Source of the DNA: Syntrophomonas sp.
GTDB taxonomy: Bacteria; Bacillota; Syntrophomonadia; Syntrophomonadales; Syntrophomonadaceae
Reading direction: 5' to 3'
NCBI GenBank assembly: GCA_003444615.1
Contig: DLUN01000033.1
Location: forward strand, 1 to 14,128
DNA length: 14,128 nucleotides
Positions within the stretch are counted from its first letter, which is position 1, and each line of letters opens with the position of its first letter. Positions 1-5,928 of the stretch are shown here, piece by piece. Position numbers and translations under genes: made by a program. The notes beneath the pieces were generated by a model. The model was not told the DNA's origin, searched no databases, and saw nothing but the letters and a program-made list of their open reading frames with translations.

Positions 1-19
1 AGATGTGTATAAGAGACAG
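1..19 (+). other. Nextera/Tn5 mosaic-end adapter remnant
   Basis: The first 19 bases, AGATGTGTATAAGAGACAG, are exactly the Tn5 mosaic-end sequence used in Nextera library preparation. They are not native DNA. Genomic sequence begins at about position 20, in the middle of trmD. Confidence 0.97.
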
Positions 20-639
20 ATATTAGGGACTATGCTCCCGGAAAACACCGTCAGGTGGATGACTACCCCTATGGCGGCGGGGCCGGTATGGTTATGAAAG
101 CTGATGTGGCAAGCGCCGCTATCCAGGAACTTAAAACCGGGGATTCCTGGGTGATTATGATGTCACCCCAGGGAAAGCCTCTGGAGCAGAAGCGGGTATT
201 TGAACTGGCGCAGGTTAACCACCTGGTAATACTGTGCGGACATTATGAAGGAATTGATGCCCGTATTCTGGAGGATATAGATGAGGAGATATCCATTGGT
301 GATTATATTCTAACGGGTGGCGAGCTTCCGGCTATGGTGTTGGTGGATGCGATAGTCAGACTGTTACCGGGGGTATTAGATGAAGAATCACCTCTGGAGG
401 AGAGCTTTACCAAACGCTTGTTGGAGTATCCTCACTATACCCGTCCGGTGGAGTACCGGGGTAAAAAGGTGCCGGATGTTCTATTATCAGGTCATCACGA
501 AAACATTCGTTTATGGAGAAAAAAGCAGAGCCTGCTTAACACTTTACTAAAAAGACCTGATTTGCTGTTAAACAGAGAATATGATCAGGAAGAGCGAGCC
601 CTGCTGGAAGAAATCCTATTTAAGGGAGATTTGACTTAA
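20..639 (+). CDS. trmD: tRNA (guanine-37-N1)-methyltransferase TrmD, 5' truncated
   Basis: TrmD transfers a methyl group from S-adenosylmethionine to N1 of G37 in tRNAs, which prevents +1 frameshifting. The reading frame is open up to the adapter junction: IRDYAPGKHRQ is read from position 22, ahead of the conserved DDYPYGGGAGMVM. Roughly 35-45 N-terminal residues are missing compared with the usual ~240. Visible family motifs are the trefoil-knot SAM-binding elements LCGHYEGIDAR and IGDYILTGGELP, the substrate-site motif PHYTRP, and LLSGHHENIRLWR near the C-terminal helical domain. A GTG at 55 could serve as a start on paper, but the conserved residues upstream show it is internal. The next gene starts one base after the stop, so the two are probably translated together. 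Confidence 0.95.
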
Positions 640-640
640 A

Positions 641-1240
641 GTGAGACGATCCTACGTATATATTGCTTTGCTACACTATCCGATGTACAACAAGCGTATG
701 GATGTGGTCACCACTTCAGTCACCAACCTTGATTTGCATGATATTGCGAGAATTGCTCGTACTTATGATGTGGATGGCTTCTTCGTAGTTCATCCGTCCG
801 AGAGCCAGCATCAACTGATTAGCGAGATAACCGGATTCTGGAAAGAGGGATATGGCGGCAGCTATAATCCGGACCGCAAAGAGGCTTTCGAGCTGCTTAA
901 ACTTGTGCATACCCTGCAAGAAGCAATTGAAATGGCAGCTCAGGAAAGCGGCTTGCCGGTAGTTATGATAGCCACCGATGCCCAGGTACAACCGAAAACC
1001 ATAAGCTTTAAGCAGCTTAAACAGGATATCCATAATGAAGAAAAGGCCTACCTGATATTGTTTGGTACCGGATGGGGCATACATGGGGATTTGTTGCAGA
1101 GGTGTCAACTCATTCTAGAACCTATTGAAGCAGGCCGCAGCTACAACCATTTATCGGTACGCAGTGCGGTTGCCATAATAGTAGATCGGCTGTTGGGGGA
1201 AAACTGGTATAAGCATACAGATTTTCTTGAGCATGTCTGA
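641..1240 (+). CDS. SPOUT-superfamily RNA methyltransferase, TM1570-like
   Basis: This 199-residue protein resembles the family of Thermotoga TM1570, a SAM-dependent RNA methyltransferase-like domain (RNA_Me_trans) often encoded next to trmD. Visible features are an N-terminal segment with YIALLHYPMYNK, the motif TSVTNLDLHDIARIARTY (about residues 25-42), a glycine-rich knot loop FGTGWGIHG (141-149), and LEPI followed by NHLSVRSA (159-176), the typical SPOUT knot ending. The RNA target is not established as far as I know. The start is GTG one base after the trmD stop, with a purine-rich AAGGGAG upstream inside the trmD end, which supports translational coupling. It sits directly before the rplS promoter, which begins inside its last codons. 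Confidence 0.85.
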   Translation: MRRSYVYIALLHYPMYNKRMDVVTTSVTNLDLHDIARIARTYDVDGFFVVHPSESQHQLISEITGFWKEGYGGSYNPDRKEAFELLKLVHTLQEAIEMAAQESGLPVVMIATDAQVQPKTISFKQLKQDIHNEEKAYLILFGTGWGIHGDLLQRCQLILEPIEAGRSYNHLSVRSAVAIIVDRLLGENWYKHTDFLEHV

Positions 1241-1256
1241 TGAGCTGTGCTATAAT
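1227..1256 (+). promoter_or_regulatory. Sigma-A type promoter for rplS
   Basis: TTGAGC (1227-1232) is followed after 18 bases by a perfect TATAAT (1251-1256), preceded by TG at 1248-1249 (extended -10). The predicted transcript begins near 1262. The -35 box lies in the last codons of the upstream gene, so rplS can be transcribed independently of trmD. Confidence 0.75.
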
Positions 1257-1262
1257 ACATTT

Positions 1263-1333
1263 GTTCTGTAACTAAGGTGGTCCGCTGAAAGCTTGTAAGC
1301 TGCATGAACACCTGGCGGAAGGAGGTCAGAACG
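1263..1333 (+). promoter_or_regulatory. L19-type ribosomal protein leader with pseudoknot
   Basis: The leader contains two crossing pairings. AGGTG (1275-1279) pairs with CACCT (1309-1313), and TCCGC (1281-1285) pairs with GCGGA (1315-1319). A perfect small hairpin, AGCTT/AAGCT (1290-1294 and 1297-1301), lies between them. The order A-B-A'-B' is a pseudoknot, and its last strand abuts the Shine-Dalgarno AAGGAGGT (1319-1326). L19 leaders that act as autoregulatory elements are known upstream of rplS in low-GC Gram-positives. The assignment rests on position and on these pairings; autoregulation here is inferred. Confidence 0.7.
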
Positions 1334-1684
1334 TTGAACGACATTATTAGAACAATCGAAGAGGAACAGTATAGAAACGATATTCCCAGATTTGGACCTG
1401 GGGATACAGTTAAGGTTCATGTAAAAGTCGTAGAAGGAACTCGGGAGAGAATCCAGGTATTTGAAGGCACTGTTATTAAGATAAGAGGTGCCGGACTGTC
1501 AAAAACTTTTACCGTACGCCGTTTATCGTACGGAGTTGCTGTGGAACGTACTTTTCCCCTGCATACTCCCAAGATTGCTAAAATCGAGGTTACCCGCCGG
1601 GGTAAAGTGCGTAGAGCCCGTCTTTTCTACTTGCGAGAACGAGTTGGTAAAAAGGCCCGGGTTAAGGAAAAAGGCCGTTATTAA
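1334..1684 (+). CDS. rplS: 50S ribosomal protein L19
   Basis: L19 is a 50S subunit protein that lies at the interface with the 30S subunit. The 116-residue product has the full family signature: [50 protein letters not shown], and [25 protein letters not shown] near the C terminus. The length is typical. The start chosen is TTG at 1334, seven bases after AAGGAGGT, giving an N terminus [12 protein letters not shown] like that of B. subtilis L19. An ATG thirty bases upstream (1304) is in frame but lies inside the leader structure and has no ribosome binding site. The gene has its own promoter and leader and is followed by a strong terminator. Confidence 0.97.
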   Translation: MNDIIRTIEEEQYRNDIPRFGPGDTVKVHVKVVEGTRERIQVFEGTVIKIRGAGLSKTFTVRRLSYGVAVERTFPLHTPKIAKIEVTRRGKVRRARLFYLRERVGKKARVKEKGRY

Positions 1685-1702
1685 AATTAGCAACATAGAG
1701 GA

Positions 1703-1731
1703 GAGAATACCTGAAGGTATTCTCTTTTTTT
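1703..1731 (+). terminator. Intrinsic terminator after rplS
   Basis: A perfect 9-bp stem, GAGAATACC (1703-1711) with GGTATTCTC (1716-1724), encloses a TGAA loop and is followed by seven T residues (1725-1731). It lies just 13 bases before the rbgA start, so rbgA probably relies on read-through or on a promoter I cannot identify. Confidence 0.92.
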
Positions 1732-1744
1732 ACAGGGGGACATT

Positions 1745-2587
1745 ATGACGATAAACTGGTATCCGGGTCATATGGTCAGGGCACGGAGGGATATTGAGGA
1801 AAGCCTGAAACTGGTTGATATAGTTTTGATGCTGGTTGATGCCCGGGCTCCTCTGTCTTGTCGCAATCCAGATTTAGAAAGAATGGCCCGCCGTAAGAAA
1901 ATGGTGATGATATTAAATAAGAATGATCTAGCTGATCCGTCGGCTACCAGCAGCTTCTTAAAGCATTTAAGACAGGAAGGGTTTATGGCAGTGGCTATGA
2001 ACTCCTTAAAGGGTCAAGGGCGCCGGGAGGTACTGGATGCTGTCCATGGGGCCTACGAAGAACATCGCCAAAACATGCTGCGCCGGGGTCGCCGCATAAG
2101 ACCAGCTCGCATCATGGTTGCCGGGGTGCCTAACGTTGGAAAATCAACTTTCCTTAACAGTCTAGCCGGGCAAAAAATAGCCCGCACTGGTGCCAGGCCT
2201 GGTGTCACCCGGGGCAAACAGTGGATTAGAGTGCGGGAAGACATGGAATTACTGGATACTCCTGGTTTACTGTGGCCCAAGATAGAAACCGAAGAACAGG
2301 GCCTGAAACTAGCTCTATTGAACATAATCGGGGAAAATGCTTATGAAGATTACGAGGTAGCTTTATACTTGGTAAGGGTCTTGCGTGAGCAGGCCCCTCA
2401 GCTGTTCATGGAGTATTACAAACTTGCTGAAATTGCCGGGGATGACCAGAGGCTGCTGGCGGATATATCACTTAAAAGAGGGCACCTTATCAAAGGCGGT
2501 CAGCCTGATCCAGAGAAAACAGCCCGCCAAATGATTAGTGATTATCGGGCTGGCAATTTGGGGCGGATAACCCTGGACCAATTATAA
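1745..2587 (+). CDS. rbgA: Ribosome biogenesis GTPase RbgA (YlqF)
   Basis: RbgA is a circularly permuted GTPase needed for late assembly of the 50S subunit. The 280-residue product has the permuted motif order: G4 NKND (58-61), G5-like NSLKG (86-90), then G1 GVPNVGKS (127-134), G2 GVTRG (153-157) and G3 DTPG (171-174). The N terminus INWYPGHMVRARR is typical of YlqF, and a C-terminal helical domain follows the GTPase core. The ATG at 1745 follows a CAGGGGGA ribosome binding site. In B. subtilis rbgA is followed directly by rnhB; here about 5.3 kb of unrelated genes separate them. Confidence 0.96.
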   Translation: MTINWYPGHMVRARRDIEESLKLVDIVLMLVDARAPLSCRNPDLERMARRKKMVMILNKNDLADPSATSSFLKHLRQEGFMAVAMNSLKGQGRREVLDAVHGAYEEHRQNMLRRGRRIRPARIMVAGVPNVGKSTFLNSLAGQKIARTGARPGVTRGKQWIRVREDMELLDTPGLLWPKIETEEQGLKLALLNIIGENAYEDYEVALYLVRVLREQAPQLFMEYYKLAEIAGDDQRLLADISLKRGHLIKGGQPDPEKTARQMISDYRAGNLGRITLDQL

Positions 2588-2681
2588 TACTGGGTAGGTA
2601 TGGTGAATGCCACAGGCTGCACGCTCACAATTGTCACCTGTGTTGCAGACTACGATGGATGAAAAGATGACTGGTCGGCAT

Positions 2682-2894
2682 AAGCAGGAGTATTAGCCGG
2701 CTCGCTCCAAGACTCCTCGCCTGCAACACTTCGGCTTACTTCGGTGCGAAGCGGACCGCTCGGAATTCGGCATCCATGCACTCAGTCCTCGCTGCTCGAA
2801 ACCTCCTGTTTCTCGCTCCCCTTCGCAGCCCTCAGTTTCGCCGTGTGTTGCAACGGCTCGTCGTACGTCACTCGCCCGGCTAATACTCCTGCTT
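2682..2894. repeat. Non-coding element with 19-bp perfect inverted ends
   Basis: AAGCAGGAGTATTAGCCGG (2682-2700) recurs as its exact reverse complement at 2876-2894. A second inverted pair, TGCAACAC (2722-2729) and GTGTTGCA (2845-2852), is nested inside, and GTGTTGCA also occurs just outside at 2640-2647. The interior is GC-richer than the flanks and has repeated CTCG(C) steps. Short open frames on both strands have no plausible ribosome binding site or protein signature, so I call it non-coding. It could be a non-autonomous mobile element or a dispersed intergenic repeat. I see no clear target-site duplication. Confidence 0.6.
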
Positions 2895-3068
2895 GAGCTG
2901 TGGTATGCGTAAATCGACATAGAGAGTGCCATGCCCCTGACGGGGCTCGCAACCTTAGTGGTACCCGGCAGGGTAAACCAGGAGTGCCCGAAGGGTGCAA
3001 TGACAATATAGTCGTCTTTTTTGTCACCGCGATGCATTTTCAACGCAATGACATACTCAGACTTTCGA
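2895..3068. other. Non-coding stretch with several small hairpins
   Basis: This stretch continues the gene-free region between rbgA and yedE. It contains a hairpin GCCCC/GGGGC (2933-2937 and 2942-2946), a GCCC-GAA-GGGT hairpin near 2984-2996, and a 9-base direct repeat GCAATGACA at 2997-3005 and 3045-3053. An open frame of about 98 codons (2900-3196) crosses it, but it has no ribosome binding site and runs through a terminator, so I do not call it a gene. It may belong to the same repeat as the inverted-end element to its left. Confidence 0.4.
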
Positions 3069-3092
3069 GGACAGGAATACTGTCCCTTTTTT
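3069..3092 (+). terminator. Hairpin GGACAG/CTGTCC with T-tract
   Basis: GGACAG (3069-3074) and CTGTCC (3080-3085) flank GAATA and are followed by six T residues (3087-3092). This can act as an intrinsic terminator ending transcription from the left. The GGACAG...CTGTCC hairpin also resembles dispersed REP-like palindromes that I recall from clostridial genomes, but that link is tentative. Confidence 0.65.
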
Positions 3093-3200
3093 ATATAATA
3101 TATTCCTTTTTGTTAATAATAGTTTCACCGCCATTTCTATTAAAAATTAGGTATTTATTAGATGATTATTCTCGAAATCAGGCAGGAATTTATTAATGTA

Positions 3201-3263
3201 CTCCCGAATAATAATTTCATAAGTTAATGCGATGTATAACAAAAAGTTATACTAATACGGGAG
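3201..3263 (+). promoter_or_regulatory. Structured leader of yedE that may mask the ribosome binding site
   Basis: A perfect inverted repeat, GTATAAC (3234-3240) and GTTATAC (3246-3252), encloses AAAAA. An outer pair, CTCCCG (3201-3206) and CGGGAG (3258-3263), surrounds it, and its right arm overlaps the GGGAGG Shine-Dalgarno (3259-3264). As RNA this would hide the ribosome binding site. As DNA the inner repeat could be an operator. The pairings are seen directly; any regulatory role is inferred, and I could not place a confident promoter upstream. Confidence 0.4.
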
Positions 3264-3277
3264 GTTGTAGGGTTATT

Positions 3278-4348
3278 ATGAACAGAAGCAAGTGGTTTAT
3301 TTTGATTGCTGGTTTAGCTATCGGAGCTATTGCAGCGATTCTGGTCAAACTGGGTAACCCAGCGAACATGGGCTTTTGCATAGCCTGTTTCGAAAGAGAT
3401 ATTGCGGGTGCTTTAGGTTTGCATCGGGCCGGAGTGGTTCAGTATGTCCGCCCGGAAATTATCGGCCTGATATTGGGGGCTATGCTAACCTCCATGTTTG
3501 CCGGTGAGTTTAAGGCCCGAGGAGGCTCGTCCACTCTGGTGCGGTTTTTCATGGGTGTGTTTATGATGATCGGAGCCCTGGTATTCTTAGGTTGCCCTTT
3601 ACGCGACGTTTTGCGTATGGCTGGGGGCGACTATAATGCTGTGGTTGCATTTCTCGGTTTCATAGCCGGAGTAGCCAGTGGGGTGTTTTTCCTGCGCCGG
3701 GGCTTTAACCTGGGGCGGGCTGAAAACAGTCACAGCAATGTAGGCGGGCTCTTACTACCCTTATTTTTCGCGTTCTTACTGTTCTTGTTGTTAAAAGGTA
3801 CAGTGTTTAATCCTGAAGCGGGGGGACCGTTGTTTTTCAGTAAAGAAGGACCTGGTTCCATGGCTGCTCCTATAGGAATCTCCTTGGCAGCTGGTCTGCT
3901 CGTGGGTTTGCTGGCTCAGCGCACTCGCCTTTGTTTGAGTGGAGGCATTCGTGATTTCATACTGATCCGGGATAACCATTTATTATTGGGCTTTATTGGC
4001 ATATTCTTGGGAGCTCTCATTCTTAACCTGGTTTTTGGCTTCTTCAAACCTGGTTTTGCTGAGCAACCTATCGCCCACACCATGCACATTTGGAACTTCT
4101 TAGGCCTATATCTGGTGGGAATAACTGCTACCCTTTTGGGAGGCTGTCCGCTCAGGCAGTTAATTCTTTCCGGTGAAGGAGATACTGATGCAGCAGCAGT
4201 GGTCGTGGGTATGATTGTGGGCGCGGCTTTATGTCACAATTTCTTGCTGGCTGCCAGCGGTGCCGGGGTACCTATTTATGGACAGATAGCATGTGTGGTT
4301 GGTATTGTGGTGATGTTATGGATAGGTTGGAGCTATCGTGAAGCATAG
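3278..4348 (+). CDS. yedE: YeeE/YedE-family transporter, selenium-metabolism YedE type
   Basis: This is a 356-residue polytopic membrane protein with about ten hydrophobic segments, of the YeeE/YedE family. Family members import sulfur compounds such as thiosulfate; a YedE branch co-occurs with selenium metabolism and is proposed to move selenium compounds. The halves look like an internal duplication: GCPLRD at 105-110 and GCPLRQ at 289-294. Further cysteines lie at 34 and 37 (GFCIACF), 219, 319 and 339; family cysteines are thought to pass the sulfur or selenium atom along. I chose ATG 3278, after GGGAGG (3259-3264) and GTAGGG; an ATG at 3227 would add 17 residues encoded by the leader hairpin. 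A TusA-like gene follows 11 bases later, which matches the usual transporter-carrier pairing. The substrate (sulfur or selenium) cannot be settled here. Confidence 0.85.
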   Translation: MNRSKWFILIAGLAIGAIAAILVKLGNPANMGFCIACFERDIAGALGLHRAGVVQYVRPEIIGLILGAMLTSMFAGEFKARGGSSTLVRFFMGVFMMIGALVFLGCPLRDVLRMAGGDYNAVVAFLGFIAGVASGVFFLRRGFNLGRAENSHSNVGGLLLPLFFAFLLFLLLKGTVFNPEAGGPLFFSKEGPGSMAAPIGISLAAGLLVGLLAQRTRLCLSGGIRDFILIRDNHLLLGFIGIFLGALILNLVFGFFKPGFAEQPIAHTMHIWNFLGLYLVGITATLLGGCPLRQLILSGEGDTDAAAVVVGMIVGAALCHNFLLAASGAGVPIYGQIACVVGIVVMLWIGWSYREA

Positions 4349-4359
4349 GAGGTAGAGAG

Positions 4360-4572
4360 ATGGAAAAGGTTGATGTGTCGGGATTGAGTTGTCCCATGCC
4401 GGTTATTAGGACGAAAAAGGTTATGGATCAGGGTGCTGAAGAAATACTGGTAGTGGGAACCAGCCAAGTGTCCAAAGAAAATGTATCGAAACTGGCTGTA
4501 TCCCAAGGTTATCAAGTGGAAATGACAGTGGACGCCAAAGATAACTGGGAAATGAAACTGAGTAAAAAATAG
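4360..4572 (+). CDS. TusA/SirA-like sulfur (or selenium) carrier protein
   Basis: This 70-residue protein has the TusA signature GLSCPMPVIRTKK, with the single cysteine Cys11 in the CPMP motif at the start of the first helix. In TusA this cysteine carries a persulfide sulfur between desulfurases and acceptors. TusA-like domains paired with YedE are proposed to receive sulfur or selenium taken up by the transporter. The Shine-Dalgarno AGGAGGT (4347-4353) overlaps the yedE stop codon, so the two genes are almost certainly co-transcribed and made together. The protein is short, a single domain without the C-terminal extension of the longer selenium-associated YedF proteins, so a sulfur role remains possible. 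Confidence 0.88.
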   Translation: MEKVDVSGLSCPMPVIRTKKVMDQGAEEILVVGTSQVSKENVSKLAVSQGYQVEMTVDAKDNWEMKLSKK

Positions 4573-4619
4573 TTATGTGATTATTTTGGCAGACTAATCA
4601 ATCCGATAGCGGTAAAATA

Positions 4620-4650
4620 AAGGAGAACTCCTAATATAGGGGTTCTCCTT
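4620..4650 (+). terminator. Stem-loop after the yedE-tusA unit
   Basis: AAGGAGAACTCC (4620-4631) and GGGGTTCTCCTT (4639-4650) form a 12-bp stem with one G-T wobble and a 7-base loop. The T-tract on the plus strand is poor (TTAATT), so it is a weak terminator or an RNA-stabilising hairpin. Confidence 0.6.
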
Positions 4651-4678
4651 AATTGCGTACATAAAGGTGGACAAGAAC

Positions 4679-5854
4679 ATGAAAAGGACGGTAATAAGCA
4701 TCTGCCTAATTTTGGTTGGTATGATCAGCTCCTGCTGGATCAGTATGTCTTTAAGCAATCAGCAACCTGACCCCTTACCGGCATCAGAACCTGTTCTTGC
4801 CCCGGAGCCTGAAGTGGAAATCATAGAAACCATAACCCTGGCAGCTGCCGGAGATTGTTTGATGCACAACACTCAAATTTGGTCGGGCCAGCAGCCCGAC
4901 GGCAGCTATAACTTCGATGCCTTTTTCCGAGAGGTTCAGCCTATCGTTGCCGCAGCCGACTATTCTTCTACTAATTTTGAAGCGCCAATAGCAGGAGCAG
5001 CCAGCGGTTACACGGGTTATCCTCTTTTTAATAGTCCTGATGAGATAGCCGCTGCTTTTAAGTCAGCGGGGTTTGATTTGGTGGTCACTGCTAACAATCA
5101 CATCTTGGACCGGGGTTATCAGGGAGCTCTGCGTACACTTGAGATTTTGCATCAAAACGGTTTGGACACGGTGGGGGTATATCCTGATCCCCTGGCCAGT
5201 CAGCAGTTTCTCATAAAAAACATAAAGGGGATCCGCGTTGGTTACTTAGGATATACCTATAGCACCAATGGAATACCTGTGCCCAATGACATGCCTTACC
5301 TGGTCAACTACCTGGAACGGGATAAAATCATGGACGACATTGGTAGGCTGCGGCCCCAAGTAGACGTGCTGGTTCTGGTATTACACTGGGGTGTGGAATA
5401 CAGTCCCCAGCCTACCCAGGAGCAAAAGGCTCTAGCCCGCGAGTTTTGTGAGGCTGGGGCAGATATTATTCTGGGCAGTCATCCTCATGTTATTCAGACT
5501 ATGGAGATTATCCCTGAAGGAGATCGCAACTGTTTCGTAATCTATTCCATGGGCAATTTCATCAGCGACCAGCGCGGTCTGGAACGCAACAGCGGTATTA
5601 TTTTGCAAATCGAATTCAGCAAAAACCTAACTACCGGACAAACCCTTTTGAAAAAGATAGATTATATACCTACCTACAGTCATTCTTATTATGACGGGGG
5701 GCGCCAACAATTTAGGGTCGTGCCGGTAGAACAAACAATAGAAAAGATTCAACAGGGACAAGAACCTTATCTGAACAAAGACCATATCCCCACCCTGCAG
5801 GGGGTGTTGAACGACACCCGCAGTCGATTGGGAGAAGGTTACTTTGCTGATTAG
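4679..5854 (+). CDS. CapA-family metallophosphatase-like lipoprotein
   Basis: This 391-residue protein belongs to the CapA (PGA_cap) family of the calcineurin-like metallophosphoesterase fold. Bacillus CapA takes part in anchoring or export of poly-gamma-glutamate capsule; many clostridial members have unknown roles. Metal-site-type motifs in order are AAGDCLMH (56-63), NFE (99-101), NNHILD (139-144), HWG (236-238), GSHPH (266-270) and SMGNF (290-294). The N terminus has a hydrophobic stretch ending in ISSC, a good lipobox with Cys19, followed by a proline- and glutamate-rich linker (about 28-48), which suggests a surface lipoprotein. I chose ATG 4679, eight bases after AAGGTGG; a GTG at 4667 overlaps that site. 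No other capsule genes are nearby, so a capsule role is not supported by context. Confidence 0.85.
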   Translation: MKRTVISICLILVGMISSCWISMSLSNQQPDPLPASEPVLAPEPEVEIIETITLAAAGDCLMHNTQIWSGQQPDGSYNFDAFFREVQPIVAAADYSSTNFEAPIAGAASGYTGYPLFNSPDEIAAAFKSAGFDLVVTANNHILDRGYQGALRTLEILHQNGLDTVGVYPDPLASQQFLIKNIKGIRVGYLGYTYSTNGIPVPNDMPYLVNYLERDKIMDDIGRLRPQVDVLVLVLHWGVEYSPQPTQEQKALAREFCEAGADIILGSHPHVIQTMEIIPEGDRNCFVIYSMGNFISDQRGLERNSGIILQIEFSKNLTTGQTLLKKIDYIPTYSHSYYDGGRQQFRVVPVEQTIEKIQQGQEPYLNKDHIPTLQGVLNDTRSRLGEGYFAD

Positions 5855-5886
5855 TGCTGAATTAAGTCAGACTTAGGAAAACACTA

Positions 5887-5895
5887 TGGTATAAT
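5887..5895 (+). promoter_or_regulatory. Extended -10 promoter before the flavin reductase
   Basis: TGG followed by a perfect TATAAT (5890-5895) makes an extended -10 element. No good -35 box lies at the right distance. The position, 34 bases before the TTG start, is sensible for a promoter of the reductase and perhaps the rnhB operon. Confidence 0.55.
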
Positions 5896-5928
5896 AAGTC
5901 CAAAATTTGAAAATTGAGGCGATATATT

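Noticed and set aside
2693..3043. Minus-strand open frames across the inverted-repeat element
   Set aside because: They have no good ribosome binding site and no recognisable protein pattern, and the frames coincide with a GC-rich inverted repeat where long open frames arise by chance.
2900..3196. Plus-strand open frame of 98 codons before yedE
   Set aside because: It lacks a ribosome binding site, crosses a hairpin terminator at 3069-3092, and its hydrophobic end comes only from AT-rich DNA.
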